Origin: Thalassotalea atypica
GTDB taxonomy: Bacteria > Pseudomonadota > Gammaproteobacteria > Enterobacterales > Alteromonadaceae
Assembly: GCF_030295975.1 (NCBI RefSeq)
Contig: NZ_AP027364.1
Location: 3,968,001-4,032,000, forward strand
Direction of reading: 5' to 3'
Length of the DNA stretch: 64,000 bases
Part shown: piece by piece, positions 46,179 through 54,963 of the stretch
How positions within the stretch are numbered: position 1 is the stretch's first letter
Layout: each line of letters begins with the position of its first letter
The notes under the pieces: generated by a model
What the model was told of the DNA's origin: nothing
The model's database searches: none
The model's input: the letters and a program-made list of their open reading frames with translations, nothing else
Translations under genes and position numbers: made by a program

Positions 46179-46850
46179 TTACTTATCTTCAATTAGCTCA
46201 GTTAAGCACTGGACTTGTTCAGTTAAGGCTGCAACTTGCTTTTCTAACTCTGATACTCTTTGTACTAACTGAGGTTGTTGCTCAGCGCTGGTATTTTCCG
46301 CTTGTATTACATTAGTGCTAGCTAAATCGAGCTCATTGATATCGGTAAATAAGTGTACATAACGTGAATCGCGTTTACCTGGTTCTCGTGCCAGTTTCTT
46401 AACGAGTACATCGCCTTTTAAGTCTTGTAATTGCTGCAAGGTAGCTTCAACTTCATTTACATCTGCAAAGTCAGCTAGACGGCTCGTGCGCGTTCTTAAT
46501 TCACCAGGAGTTTGTGGCCCTCTTAGCAGTAACACGCAAATAATAGCTCTTTGCTGAGAGGTAAAATTTAAGTGTCCAAATTCAGTATTACAAAAGCGAT
46601 GGAAATACTTATTTACTCGAACAGACGCTTTGCGGTCTATCATTAATTGATTCATGTCCACCAATTCATCAATTAGATTTTGTACATCACTTTCAGAAAA
46701 ACTGGTTACTGGCTCTCGATTGCTTTTTTGATTGCAGCCAATAGTAAGGCCATTTAAAGAGAGTGGGTATTGTTCTGGTGTGGTAATTTCTTTTTCCAAC
46801 ATCACGCCAATAACGCGGCATTGGTCAGCGGATAATGTGATCATTTGCAA
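46179..46850 (-). CDS. yceH: YceH family protein (DUF480)
   Basis: 223 aa cytoplasmic protein with two tandem winged-helix-like domains: VIGVMLEKEITTPEQYPLSLN, then CNQKSNREPVTSF, and RAIICVLLLRGPQTPGELR, all diagnostic of YceH/DUF480. A C-terminal coiled coil (VSELEKQVAALTEQVQCL) ends it. No biochemical function is established. It is enclosed between the intact yicC 3' end and a yicC 3'-end remnant, so its position may be the result of an integration or recombination event. Confidence 0.92.
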   Translation of the reverse strand: MQMITLSADQCRVIGVMLEKEITTPEQYPLSLNGLTIGCNQKSNREPVTSFSESDVQNLIDELVDMNQLMIDRKASVRVNKYFHRFCNTEFGHLNFTSQQRAIICVLLLRGPQTPGELRTRTSRLADFADVNEVEATLQQLQDLKGDVLVKKLAREPGKRDSRYVHLFTDINELDLASTNVIQAENTSAEQQPQLVQRVSELEKQVAALTEQVQCLTELIEDK

Positions 46851-46927
46851 TTGCTCTCTATAAAATATCTATCGCTGTTATATCAAGTGACACTTATTTT
46901 TACTACGCTAAAGAGATAATTATCGAA

Positions 46928-46957
46928 AAAAAAGCCATAGCAAACTATGGCTTTTTT
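46928..46957 (-). terminator. Rho-independent terminator after yicC
   Basis: AAAAAAGCCATAG / CTATGGCTTTTTT, 13-bp perfect stem with a 4-nt loop, and T-runs on both strands. It is 24 bp after the yicC stop. Confidence 0.88.
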
Positions 46958-46980
46958 CAATCATAAAATTCTGTAAGCTA

Positions 46981-47844
46981 TTATTCAATATTTTGAATTT
47001 GCTCGCGCATTTGCTCAATCAATACTTTCAATTCCACGGCAGCGTTGGTGATATCAGCATTGATTGACTTTGACCCTAAGGTATTAGCTTCACGGTTGAA
47101 TTCTTGCATCATGAAATCTAAACGGCGACCTTGTGGTCCACCCTTTTTCAATGTAGCTCGGGTTTCTTTAACGTGACTAAATAAACGGTCGATCTCTTCA
47201 TCAACGTCCATTTTTTGCGCCAGCAAAACAAGCTCTTGTTCAACACGACCAGAGTCCGGCTCTAAACCTGCGTCGTTAAATTTTTCGATGATTCGGTTAC
47301 GTTGCCATTCAATAATTTCTGGCATGTGGGCTTTAACCTTTTCAGACTCTGCGACAATGCCGTCTAAGCGCTGTTCGATAAGCACTTTCATGTTATCGCC
47401 TTCGCGCCCTCTCGCTTCTTTAAAGTCAGCTAAGGCTTGGTCAAAACCTGCTAATAAGTCCGCTTGAACAGCATTCATGTCAGTTTCTTCAGTTTCCATC
47501 ACGCCAGGCCAGCGCATCACTTCAAGCGGGTTGATTTGGCTATTGAGTGTTTGTTCATTAACCCAATTGGCATGCTGAATTAACTGCTCAGCTAAGTTTT
47601 TGTTGATGGATAAGTTGCCTTTGGCGGCAGGGTTTGCATTAAAGCGAAGGTTGCATTCTACTTTGCCTCGGTTAAGCGCTTTTCTAAAACGCTCACGTAG
47701 TACCGGTTCAATACCTCTAAATTGCTCGGGTAATCTGAAATAAGTTTCTAAAAATCGTTGATTAACCGAGCGAATTTCCCAAACGGCGTTGCCCCACTCA
47801 CCTTTAATTTCTTGGCGAGCAAATGCGGTCATACTATGGATCAT
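46981..47844 (-). CDS. yicC: YicC family endoribonuclease
   Basis: 287 aa with the family start MIHSMTAFARQE and WEIRSVNQRFLE, and the C-terminal domain LDFMMQEFNREANTLGSKS followed by VELKVLIEQMREQIQNIE, the most conserved part. YicC proteins are RNA endonucleases. Full length and intact. Its 3' end is duplicated as a remnant at 46139, and in vibrios the yicC 3' end is a known integration site for mobilisable genomic islands, which bears on the origin of that remnant. Confidence 0.95.
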   Translation of the reverse strand: MIHSMTAFARQEIKGEWGNAVWEIRSVNQRFLETYFRLPEQFRGIEPVLRERFRKALNRGKVECNLRFNANPAAKGNLSINKNLAEQLIQHANWVNEQTLNSQINPLEVMRWPGVMETEETDMNAVQADLLAGFDQALADFKEARGREGDNMKVLIEQRLDGIVAESEKVKAHMPEIIEWQRNRIIEKFNDAGLEPDSGRVEQELVLLAQKMDVDEEIDRLFSHVKETRATLKKGGPQGRRLDFMMQEFNREANTLGSKSINADITNAAVELKVLIEQMREQIQNIE

Positions 47845-47923
47845 GGTCTTTCCTATTAACTAGTTTTATAAGAATGAATCGCCATAGATTATGCCTGAGC
47901 CCGTACCCCTATACCAGTAACAA

Positions 47924-48853
47924 TTAGGGGGTGAATGTGAGGCTGCCAAAATCAGCACTAAATTCTACGCACCAAACACTCAATGAGTTAATGTTGTCTA
48001 AGGTTTTTCCTTCCGGCAATTTGATCAGTAAATTAGCATTATCAAAGACTGTGCCGTCTAACCTATCACCTAAAGCAAACGAGCCGTCACCAACAAATTC
48101 TTGGCTCGATGACGCATAGAAAAACACTTCTGGCCCTTGTCCATCATAGGTGAAGTTGGTGATTTCTATTGTGCAGTTATCGATGAATGTCGCCGTACCT
48201 GCTACGTTATGTGCTCGGGTTTGAAAAGTGCCAGAATAACCTACTTTTGGGTGATCGGCAGCGCATTCGTTCTCAAGGTTGTAACCAATATTCGCTAATG
48301 TTTGATTAAAATGAAAGCGTGCTTGGTCTGCCGACACGAGTTTCGTATGAACTATGCCTAGCGTTGCAATATAGTCATTCGCTTTTTGCTCAAAATCATC
48401 ACTGGAAAAGTCGAAAAATATATCTGTAGTTAAGTCATGTACTTGCTCAGCTATTTCAATACCATTTAACGGCTCACCGTCGGCATCAAGTGACTGCAGT
48501 AATCTAATCGCATTTATCACACGAATGTCATCAATATTTTTGACTAAAAACAGCTCTAGCGGTGTCATTAGTTCAGCCGCCGCTACTTGTGGAAAGTTAA
48601 TACTCCCGATGGAAAACGTGATCACTTCGCCTTGCTGATAAGTAAATTCACCTGCTTCGTTAGTTAAGCCACTTTCGGTAGCTGTCTCAAACGCCAAGCC
48701 CTGAACTGCCGAGTCGACAAAGCTGCCGGTGTAGATGGTAGGCGTGGGTGGCGGCGCTGGTTGCTCAGCGATTGTAGATGAGCCTGACGAGCCCCCTCCA
48801 CCACAGCCATACAAAAATACAGCAGATAACAATACACTAGCAAATCTCATCAT
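47924..48853 (-). CDS. Lipoprotein with C-terminal DM13 domain
   Basis: 309 aa. Lipoprotein signal with lipobox LYGC at about residues 14-17 followed by a Gly/Ser run. The N-terminal domain begins YTGSFVDSAVQGLAFETA and AGEFTYQQGEVITFSIG, common in marine bacterial surface lipoproteins. The C-terminal 110 residues look like DM13: YSGTFQTRAHNVAGTATF, then FYASSSQEF, and the end LSVWCVEFSADFG with the family's Cys. DM13 is a proposed redox module. It stands 89 bp from the GMC oxidoreductase on the same strand, so a joint redox role is possible. Confidence 0.75.
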   Translation of the reverse strand: MMRFASVLLSAVFLYGCGGGGSSGSSTIAEQPAPPPTPTIYTGSFVDSAVQGLAFETATESGLTNEAGEFTYQQGEVITFSIGSINFPQVAAAELMTPLELFLVKNIDDIRVINAIRLLQSLDADGEPLNGIEIAEQVHDLTTDIFFDFSSDDFEQKANDYIATLGIVHTKLVSADQARFHFNQTLANIGYNLENECAADHPKVGYSGTFQTRAHNVAGTATFIDNCTIEITNFTYDGQGPEVFFYASSSQEFVGDGSFALGDRLDGTVFDNANLLIKLPEGKTLDNINSLSVWCVEFSADFGSLTFTP

Positions 48854-48942
48854 ATCGGTTCCTAACAGACAGTTTTAACTACTATGAGCATTTAACTGCC
48901 TTTAATCCTCACAAAAGTATAACAATTGACTATTAGTCTAAA

Positions 48943-50646
48943 TTAACTACTCAACCAGCGTTGTTTGATATGCTCGGCAACCCTAAACGCATTGGCATAT
49001 ATCGTATAGGTGTATGGCACACTACCGCCTGTAGGCATAAAAGAACCGTCAGTCACATAAAGGTTGTCTACTTCATGCGCTTGACAGTTTTTATTTAATA
49101 CCGACGTTTTGGGGTCGTCACCAAACCGACAACCACCTGCCATTAGGTTTGTCGGTGGGTAACCACTTACTGACGAGTAAACATTCTTGGCGCCGAGTTT
49201 TCGTAACACTGTTTCGGCTTTAGCAGACAAATACTCACCCACTTTAAGGTCATGATCATGGTAGCCAATACGTACTTTGGCTACAGGGTCGCCCCACTTA
49301 TCGTTCACTTCATCATCTAACGCAACAAAACAATCATCAGTGGGTAACCAATCATTAAACACTTCAAAGCGTAATGTTTTATAGGTGGTAAATTCTGTTT
49401 TTAGGTTTTGCTTTAATTGCTCGCCCCAAACTAAGTCATCATTTTCGTCATATTGGCTACCCATGGCCCGTGCAATTGGGTTTTGATGAAAAAGAAAGTC
49501 AATAGTGCCCCCTTTAGCTTTACCCGATGGGTTCGCTCCGTCAAAAGTTTTGTCATCAATTTGATACCAATCTTGTAAAGCGCGATTAATAAACGGACCC
49601 ACTTGTTTTAGCTGAGCGACTTGCTCTTTGGTCATCTCATCAAAATAAAAGTCACCACTGCCTGTACCGCCGGCACTAAATACTAAGTTTTTACCCACTT
49701 GACCATTATTGTTAGCAAGACCGTTCGGGAATTTTTCACCTTTTGATGCCAGCAATAGACGTGAAGTTTCAACGGCTTGGCATGCAACAACGTAGATAGA
49801 TGCTTTAGCGACCTGCTCTTTACCCTGCTTGTTGTAATAGTGAATACCGGTAATTTCACCTTTTTCATCAGTCGCAATATTAAATACTTTCGATTCAGGC
49901 CTAATGGTTAAGTTACCCGTCGCCACGGCATGATTTAACAATGCCGCCCTGCCACTTCCTTTTGCGCCAGACGCACAACCATAGCTGCTGCAATAACCAG
50001 AATATTCACAGCTATTTCTTCCCATAGCAGGACGAGACAATACTGCGCGAGGTACAGGGATAGGATGATAACCTAGATCAGTGGCAGCTTTGTCTATCCA
50101 TGAGGACACTGCGTGCTCAGCAATTGGCGGCTGCAAAAAGCCTTTCGATCTTGGCTCTTGGTGAGGGTGTTCAACAACTCGACCTGAAACGCCCACTTGC
50201 TCGTCGACCATGGTATAGAAAGGCTCTAACTCATCGTAGCTAATTGGCCAATCTTCCACATTGGCCCCTTTGATTTCACCAAATTCTGACTTAAGGCGAA
50301 AATCGACGGGCTTCAAACGATGAAAGTACCCACTCATGAAATTTGATGAGCCACCAACAACAGTGCCATTCCAAAAACTCCAACCAGAATCACTGGTTGA
50401 CTCACCTTGCCAGTAACTGCTGCCGTCTTCACGTTCGTACTCTTCTTCGATAACGTGACGTTCGTCTTCAAGTTTGGGGTTGTATGCATTGCGCAAACTG
50501 ATGGCGAGTTCATCTTTATAAAATTCTTCTTCGGTCAACCATGGGCCTTTTTCAAGCACCAGTACTTTTGCGCCGGCCTTGGCAAGGGTATAGGCCACAG
50601 GAGACGCGCCTGCGCCGCTTCCCACAATACAAATATCATACTTCAT
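48943..50646 (-). CDS. GMC family oxidoreductase (FAD-dependent)
   Basis: 567 aa flavoenzyme. FAD motif DICIVGSGAGASPVAYTLA at the N-terminus, GTVVGGSSNFMSGYF in the GMC signature area, CSYGCASGAKGSGRAALLN and the C-terminal LYVTDGSFMPTGGSVP. In relatives the late block reads H-x-x-GTCRMG; here it is TNLMAGGCRFGDDP, lacking that His. GMC enzymes paired with a subunit-3 protein oxidise sugars or polyols in the periplasm and pass electrons to cytochromes. It overlaps its subunit-3-like partner by 4 bp (ATGA). Confidence 0.88.
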   Translation of the reverse strand: MKYDICIVGSGAGASPVAYTLAKAGAKVLVLEKGPWLTEEEFYKDELAISLRNAYNPKLEDERHVIEEEYEREDGSSYWQGESTSDSGWSFWNGTVVGGSSNFMSGYFHRLKPVDFRLKSEFGEIKGANVEDWPISYDELEPFYTMVDEQVGVSGRVVEHPHQEPRSKGFLQPPIAEHAVSSWIDKAATDLGYHPIPVPRAVLSRPAMGRNSCEYSGYCSSYGCASGAKGSGRAALLNHAVATGNLTIRPESKVFNIATDEKGEITGIHYYNKQGKEQVAKASIYVVACQAVETSRLLLASKGEKFPNGLANNNGQVGKNLVFSAGGTGSGDFYFDEMTKEQVAQLKQVGPFINRALQDWYQIDDKTFDGANPSGKAKGGTIDFLFHQNPIARAMGSQYDENDDLVWGEQLKQNLKTEFTTYKTLRFEVFNDWLPTDDCFVALDDEVNDKWGDPVAKVRIGYHDHDLKVGEYLSAKAETVLRKLGAKNVYSSVSGYPPTNLMAGGCRFGDDPKTSVLNKNCQAHEVDNLYVTDGSFMPTGGSVPYTYTIYANAFRVAEHIKQRWLSS

Positions 50647-51290
50647 GCTTTTCTTTTGGCCTCTACAGTCAGGTTTTTTATGGAGATTTGATGGTTACCC
50701 GGCAATTCAAAGTAACGTTTACCAACTGGCGGTAAGGGAAAGCCAGCCTGATGCTCAAGCCATTGCCAGCCAATGCCATCTGGGTTTCCACCATAAGAAG
50801 GTGGCGATAACATGGCTTCAAACAGATAATTAATTAGCGTGTTTAACCAATTACTCCCTGCGCGAGAGCCACTGATGCCCCTTAGCATGGTTTCTCTTTC
50901 GGCATCGTTTAGTGCGATAAATGATTTTTTCAGTTGGCTTTCACTATAGCCGTTTAACCAGCCAACACCTTTTAAGATGAATGTTTTCTCTTCTTGGTCA
51001 ATTGTTTGTTCGGTGACCACATTGTAAAGATATAACGTCGCGTTTAATTCATTGGCGCCCGGCCCTGAAGCTGAACTAGGCAGTAAATGTGCTAACACTG
51101 CATCAAGCGTTAACCAAGGGTTTTTGGCTAAATCAGACTGAAATTTACTGACCGTTGATTGAGCAATAACAAGGCTTGGCATGGCTGCAATAGTACCAGC
51201 GCCTGCTGCTGATTTAAGTAACTTACGTCGAGACAGTTTTTTACTCATCCATCGAGGGGTTTGATATTTTTTATCAAAAAATGACATCAA
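50643..51290 (-). CDS. Gluconate 2-dehydrogenase subunit 3-like Tat-exported protein
   Basis: 215 aa with a twin-arginine signal (LSRRKLLKSAAGAGTIAAMP). The mature domain has LTLDAVLAHLLPSSASGPGANE and GVGWLNGYSESQLKKSF-like features, typical of gluconate 2-dehydrogenase subunit 3. It is the small partner that escorts the GMC flavoprotein through Tat and anchors it in the complex. Located between a thioredoxin-like gene and the GMC gene in one minus-strand operon. No cytochrome c subunit is adjacent, unlike classical three-subunit dehydrogenases. Confidence 0.8.
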   Translation of the reverse strand: MMSFFDKKYQTPRWMSKKLSRRKLLKSAAGAGTIAAMPSLVIAQSTVSKFQSDLAKNPWLTLDAVLAHLLPSSASGPGANELNATLYLYNVVTEQTIDQEEKTFILKGVGWLNGYSESQLKKSFIALNDAERETMLRGISGSRAGSNWLNTLINYLFEAMLSPPSYGGNPDGIGWQWLEHQAGFPLPPVGKRYFELPGNHQISIKNLTVEAKRKA

Positions 51291-51307
51291 TAAATCCTGT
51301 ATATAAA

Positions 51308-51838
51308 TTATAAGGCGGTAGTGCTTGAAACAATGTTATCTTCTTTCTCAGGCTTCCATTTATCTATAAAAGACAACCAGTTTGATTTTGAGTATTGACC
51401 ATTTTCTTGCAGCTCTGCGGTGTCTTTTGACAATACCATCTTGCCAGCATTAGTCGACACATACATATGAGGATACCCCAGTACAGGCGGTAAGCCTTTC
51501 ATGAAGGCTTCGTTTTCATTGCTGTCACTAACATTTACTTTTAAGACGACAAATTCAGTGTGTAGCGCGTAATATACATCAGGATTTTTGTCGAGGAAGG
51601 CGTCCATTTTATGACACCATGTGCACCAGTTTCCGCCAATTTCAATTAGCACATTGCGGTTGGTTTTTTTAGCGAGTTCAATTGCTGCTACCGCATCTTT
51701 AAAAGGATCGCGCTTATCATCATAAATTTTGCTGAAAAGCGGTAATGATTCAGCCACTTTCTGAGCATGACTCTCTGGTGTTGAAGCAAAAAGTTGCCCG
51801 CTTAAAAAGACCAATAAGAAGCAATAAGTTTTATACAT
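51308..51838 (-). CDS. Secreted thioredoxin-family protein
   Basis: About 176 aa with a signal peptide (YCFLLVFLSGQLFAS) and a thioredoxin-like domain with the redox motif GGNWCTWCHKM (CxxC). VLIEIG precedes it, and the cis-Pro region is LGYPHMYV. It resembles the DsbD C-terminal type. The ATG at 51838 has AGGG upstream; a longer version would start at 51853. First gene of the operon with the Tat-exported subunit and the GMC enzyme; probably assists disulfide or cofactor maturation of that complex, by inference. Confidence 0.78.
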   Translation of the reverse strand: MYKTYCFLLVFLSGQLFASTPESHAQKVAESLPLFSKIYDDKRDPFKDAVAAIELAKKTNRNVLIEIGGNWCTWCHKMDAFLDKNPDVYYALHTEFVVLKVNVSDSNENEAFMKGLPPVLGYPHMYVSTNAGKMVLSKDTAELQENGQYSKSNWLSFIDKWKPEKEDNIVSSTTAL

Positions 51839-51927
51839 AACAAGCCCTAACATAAACGATATTGAAATTGACCTGACCTAGCTTAACTAACTTTCAACAA
51901 ATATTTCAAAAAGTTTGCCGAGTGATT

Positions 51928-51957
51928 ATGTCAAAAAACGTGCTGAGCTATTATAAT
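51928..51957 (+). promoter_or_regulatory. Sigma-70 promoter of rph-pyrE
   Basis: ATGTCA (51928-51933), 18 bp, then consensus TATAAT (51952-51957), about 31 bp before the rph start codon. Confidence 0.6.
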
Positions 51958-51988
51958 GCTCCACAATTAACCCAGTTTAGGACAAATT

Positions 51989-52705
51989 ATGCGACCAAGC
52001 GGTAGAACGCTAGGGCAAATACGCCCAGTAACCATCACTCGCCAATTTACAGCTCACGCTGAAGGCTCAATTCTGATTGAATTTGGCGACACAAAAGTCA
52101 TTTGTACCGCAACCGTTGAAGAAGGTGTGCCACGTTTTTTAAAGGGACAAGGTAAAGGTTGGATAACCGCTGAATATGGCATGTTGCCGCGTTCAACTCA
52201 TACCCGTATGCGCCGCGAAGCCGCACAAGGTAAGCAAAGTGGCCGCACCTTAGAAATTTCACGCCTAATTGCTCGCTCATTACGTGCAGCGGTTGATTTA
52301 GTTGCTTTAGGTGAAAACACCATTACCGTTGATTGTGATGTGATTCAAGCCGATGGCGGAACGCGTACGGCGTCAATTACTGGTGCATGTGTCGCTCTTG
52401 TTGACGCGATTAATTATATGCGCGCCAAAGAGATCATCAAAACTAACCCACTTAAACATATGATTGCTGCTGTATCGGTTGGTATTTATCAGGGACAACC
52501 AATCGCTGATTTAGAATATGTTGAAGATGCCGCCGCTGAAACTGACATGAATGTTGTTATGACAGAAACGGGTAAGTTAATCGAAGTACAAGGCACTGCA
52601 GAAGAAGAGCCTTTTAGTTTCGATGAAATGCAAGAAATGATGCAATTAGCTAAACACGGCATAAACGAACTATTTGATGTTCAAAAAGCCGCTTTGAATT
52701 CATAA
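51989..52705 (+). CDS. rph: Ribonuclease PH
   Basis: Phosphorolytic 3'-5' exoribonuclease that trims tRNA 3' ends. 238 aa, full family length, starting MRPSGRT with [11 protein letters not shown]. It has the phosphate-binding arginines in [14 protein letters not shown] and the active-site region [14 protein letters not shown]. Followed by pyrE in the conserved rph-pyrE order; 20 bp separate them and no attenuator hairpin is seen between, in contrast to E. coli. Confidence 0.96.
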   Translation: MRPSGRTLGQIRPVTITRQFTAHAEGSILIEFGDTKVICTATVEEGVPRFLKGQGKGWITAEYGMLPRSTHTRMRREAAQGKQSGRTLEISRLIARSLRAAVDLVALGENTITVDCDVIQADGGTRTASITGACVALVDAINYMRAKEIIKTNPLKHMIAAVSVGIYQGQPIADLEYVEDAAAETDMNVVMTETGKLIEVQGTAEEEPFSFDEMQEMMQLAKHGINELFDVQKAALNS

Positions 52706-52725
52706 CTTATTTGAAAGGTAGACAA

Positions 52726-53367
52726 GTGAAAGATTATCAACGTGAATTTATCGAGTTTGCTTTAAGTAAACAAGTGCTGCGCTTTGGCGAGTTTACTTTA
52801 AAATCAGGCCGCACCAGCCCTTATTTTTTTAATGCAGGATTATTCAATACTGGTGGTGATTTGGCGCGTCTTGGCCGCTTCTATGCTGCCGCGCTTGCTG
52901 ACTCAGGCATTGAGTTTGATTTGTTGTTTGGCCCAGCTTATAAGGGTATCCCTATTGCAACAACAACGGCTGTCGCACTGGCCGATCATCACAATATGGA
53001 CATGCCTTATTGCTTTAACCGTAAAGAAGCCAAAAAACACGGCGAAGGCGGTAGTCTTGTTGGCTCTGAACTAGCGGGTAAAGTGATGCTAGTCGATGAT
53101 GTGATCACTGCGGGCACTGCAATTCGCGAATCAATGGAAATCATCAAAGCGCATGGCGCACAATTATCCGGTGTATTGATTGCACTTGATCGTCAAGAAA
53201 AAGGTCAAGGCGAGCTGTCGGCAATTCAAGAGGTAGAACGAGATTTCGGTACTAACGTTATCTCTATTGTCAGTTTAAGTGATGTAATTACCTACTTGGA
53301 AGACAAGCCAGACATGCACGACTCGCTTAAGAGCATTAAGCAATATCGAGAAGATTACGGTATCTAA
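52726..53367 (+). CDS. pyrE: Orotate phosphoribosyltransferase
   Basis: Forms OMP from orotate and PRPP in pyrimidine synthesis. 213 aa, identical in length to the E. coli enzyme when started at the GTG at 52726, which has AAGGTAG upstream and gives the typical [17 protein letters not shown]. The PRPP loop is [13 protein letters not shown] and the orotate/PRPP site is FGPAYKGIP. Cotranscribed with rph. Confidence 0.96.
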   Translation: MKDYQREFIEFALSKQVLRFGEFTLKSGRTSPYFFNAGLFNTGGDLARLGRFYAAALADSGIEFDLLFGPAYKGIPIATTTAVALADHHNMDMPYCFNRKEAKKHGEGGSLVGSELAGKVMLVDDVITAGTAIRESMEIIKAHGAQLSGVLIALDRQEKGQGELSAIQEVERDFGTNVISIVSLSDVITYLEDKPDMHDSLKSIKQYREDYGI

Positions 53368-53408
53368 ATGGCGAGCAATCATGACGTTAACTGTCATTAA
53401 CACTCATG

Positions 53409-53441
53409 AAAAAAGGCGCTTAAAATTAAGCGCCTTTTTTT
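53409..53441. terminator. Bidirectional terminator between pyrE and hemE
   Basis: AAAAAAGGCGCTTA pairs with TAAGCGCCTTTTTT around a 4-nt loop. T-runs flank both sides and serve both convergent genes. Confidence 0.9.
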
Positions 53442-53475
53442 GTACCTATTCAAAAGCTAACATCTGCCGTCATGC

Positions 53476-54546
53476 TTATTTTTGATGATAAGGCTTACTT
53501 AAGCGGTGCACAGATTCAATGAAATGACCAGCGTGATCAGGGTTCACGTCTGGGTGGATACCATGGCCTAAGTTAAATACGTGACCGGTACCACCTTCAC
53601 CAAAGCCAGCAAGAATTTTACTCACTTCCTGCTCAATGCGCTCGAAAGGTGCGTATAACATTGAAGGGTCCATGTTGCCTTGCAAGGCCACTTTGTCGCC
53701 TACGCGTGCTTTAGCGTTTTCAATATCGATGGTCCAATCAAGACCTACCGCATCACAACCTGTTGCAGCGATATCTTCTAACCACATGCCGCCATTCTTA
53801 GTGAATAATGTAACAGGTACTTTTCTGCCATCATTGTGACGAGTTAAACCATCAACAATTTTTGCCATATACTGCAAAGAAAAATCTTTATAGTCACGAG
53901 GAGATAACACGCCACCCCAAGTATCAAATACCATAACAGATTGTGCACCCGCAGCAATTTGTGCATTTAAGTAGCTAATTACAGAATCAGCTAACTTGTC
54001 TAATAACAAGTGCAAGGTTTGTGGATCAGAAAACGCCATCTTCTTGATTTTAGTGAATGCTTTACTACTTCCACCTTCAACCATGTAAGTCGCTAGTGTC
54101 CATGGGCTACCCGAGAAACCAATAAGCGGCACTTCACCTTTCAATTCTTTACGAATGGTGCGCACAGCATTCATTACATACTGAAGTTCACCTTCAGGAT
54201 CTGGGTGACCAATCTTATCTACATCAGCTTTACAAGTAATAGGACGTTCAAATTTCGGACCTTCACCTGTTTCAAAGTAAAGACCTAATCCCATCGCATC
54301 AGGGATTGTTAAAATATCACTGAATAAAATAGCTGCATCTAGCGGAAAACGGCGAAGGGGTTGAATTGTTACTTCACACGCTAATTCAGCATTTCGGCAC
54401 AACGACATAAAGTCACCTGCTTGACCACGCACTTCACGATATTCAGGAAGGTAACGACCGGCCTGTCTCATCATCCAAATTGGCGTGTAATCAGTTGGTT
54501 GGCGTAATAGGGCGCGTAAGTAATTGTCGTTCTTTAATGTAGTCAT
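53476..54546 (-). CDS. hemE: Uroporphyrinogen decarboxylase
   Basis: Decarboxylates the four acetate side chains of uroporphyrinogen III to give coproporphyrinogen III in haem synthesis. 356 aa. Signatures: [17 protein letters not shown] near the N-terminus, [12 protein letters not shown] with the catalytic Asp, [17 protein letters not shown], and the C-terminal [15 protein letters not shown]. Single-gene unit with a terminator shared with pyrE. Confidence 0.97.
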   Translation of the reverse strand: MTTLKNDNYLRALLRQPTDYTPIWMMRQAGRYLPEYREVRGQAGDFMSLCRNAELACEVTIQPLRRFPLDAAILFSDILTIPDAMGLGLYFETGEGPKFERPITCKADVDKIGHPDPEGELQYVMNAVRTIRKELKGEVPLIGFSGSPWTLATYMVEGGSSKAFTKIKKMAFSDPQTLHLLLDKLADSVISYLNAQIAAGAQSVMVFDTWGGVLSPRDYKDFSLQYMAKIVDGLTRHNDGRKVPVTLFTKNGGMWLEDIAATGCDAVGLDWTIDIENAKARVGDKVALQGNMDPSMLYAPFERIEQEVSKILAGFGEGGTGHVFNLGHGIHPDVNPDHAGHFIESVHRLSKPYHQK

Positions 54547-54694
54547 TTAACTGGTTCCATTTCTAATATGCGCGCTATTCTACCTTGGCTTTGCTCGAAA
54601 GACTATGAGTGAAATCAAAGAATATTAATAATTGGATAGCAACTAAATCCTGTCAAGATTAAAGCTATTGCTCTATTAAAGTTCAGTAAATCTG

Positions 54695-54723
54695 TTGCAT
54701 TCAGGAAAACCCTTTGTTATAAA
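54695..54723 (+). promoter_or_regulatory. Sigma-70 promoter of a candidate small RNA
   Basis: TTGCAT (54695-54700), an exact 17-bp spacer and TATAAA (54718-54723). It predicts transcription starting near 54730 on the plus strand, with no ORF downstream before a strong terminator. Confidence 0.6.
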
Positions 54724-54729
54724 ATGTCA

Positions 54730-54819
54730 CGCGCTAGTTAAGAAATAATTAAAAAGAAGCTTGAATACAACAAGACCATACAGCGAGCATTTCAAGCCTT
54801 ACTTCGGTAAGGCTTTTTT
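54730..54819 (+). ncRNA. Candidate small RNA of about 90 nt
   Basis: A promoter-terminator unit with no coding frame between them. The start is predicted from the promoter at 54695-54723 and the end by a strong terminator at 54794-54819. GCTTGAA (about 54755-54761) can pair with TTCAAGC (54791-54797), which overlaps the terminator stem, so two exclusive folds exist. The unpaired middle (ACAACAAGACCATACAGC) is a plausible target-pairing segment. It lies between divergent hemE and the plus-strand protease gene, 145 bp before the latter, and no known sRNA family was recognised. Alternatively it is a leader with transcription attenuation for the protease gene. Confidence 0.5.
54794..54819 (+). 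terminator. Strong terminator with TTCG tetraloop
   Basis: AAGCCTTAC (54794-54802), loop TTCG, GTAAGGCTT (54807-54815), then a T-run to 54819. No gene ends upstream on this strand, so it must terminate a non-coding transcript. Confidence 0.85.
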
Positions 54820-54963
54820 ATTGCCTGAAAATCAGTAATACATAGTATTTTCCGTACAAATAAATCTAAACAAGTCTATTGAAATCAGTTCTAACAATAA
54901 ATGTTGATGACAAAGTTGTTTTCTTTGGCACAATAGAGGTTGAGATATACACAAGGATATTTA

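Larger units (their letters stand above)
54547..54963. other. Intergenic region hemE to trypsin-like protease gene
   Basis: 417 bp without a protein gene. It holds the candidate small RNA with its promoter and terminator (54695-54819). The 144 bp that follow contain AAGGA (54952-54956), the ribosome binding site of the protease gene, and must contain its promoter; no clear boxes were found. Confidence 0.6.

Noticed and set aside
51314-51321. GGCGGTAG, identical to the RfaH ops element
   Set aside because: It lies inside the 3' end of the thioredoxin-like gene, far from any polysaccharide operon leader. A second match at 53047-53054 is inside pyrE. Both are most simply chance matches in coding sequence.
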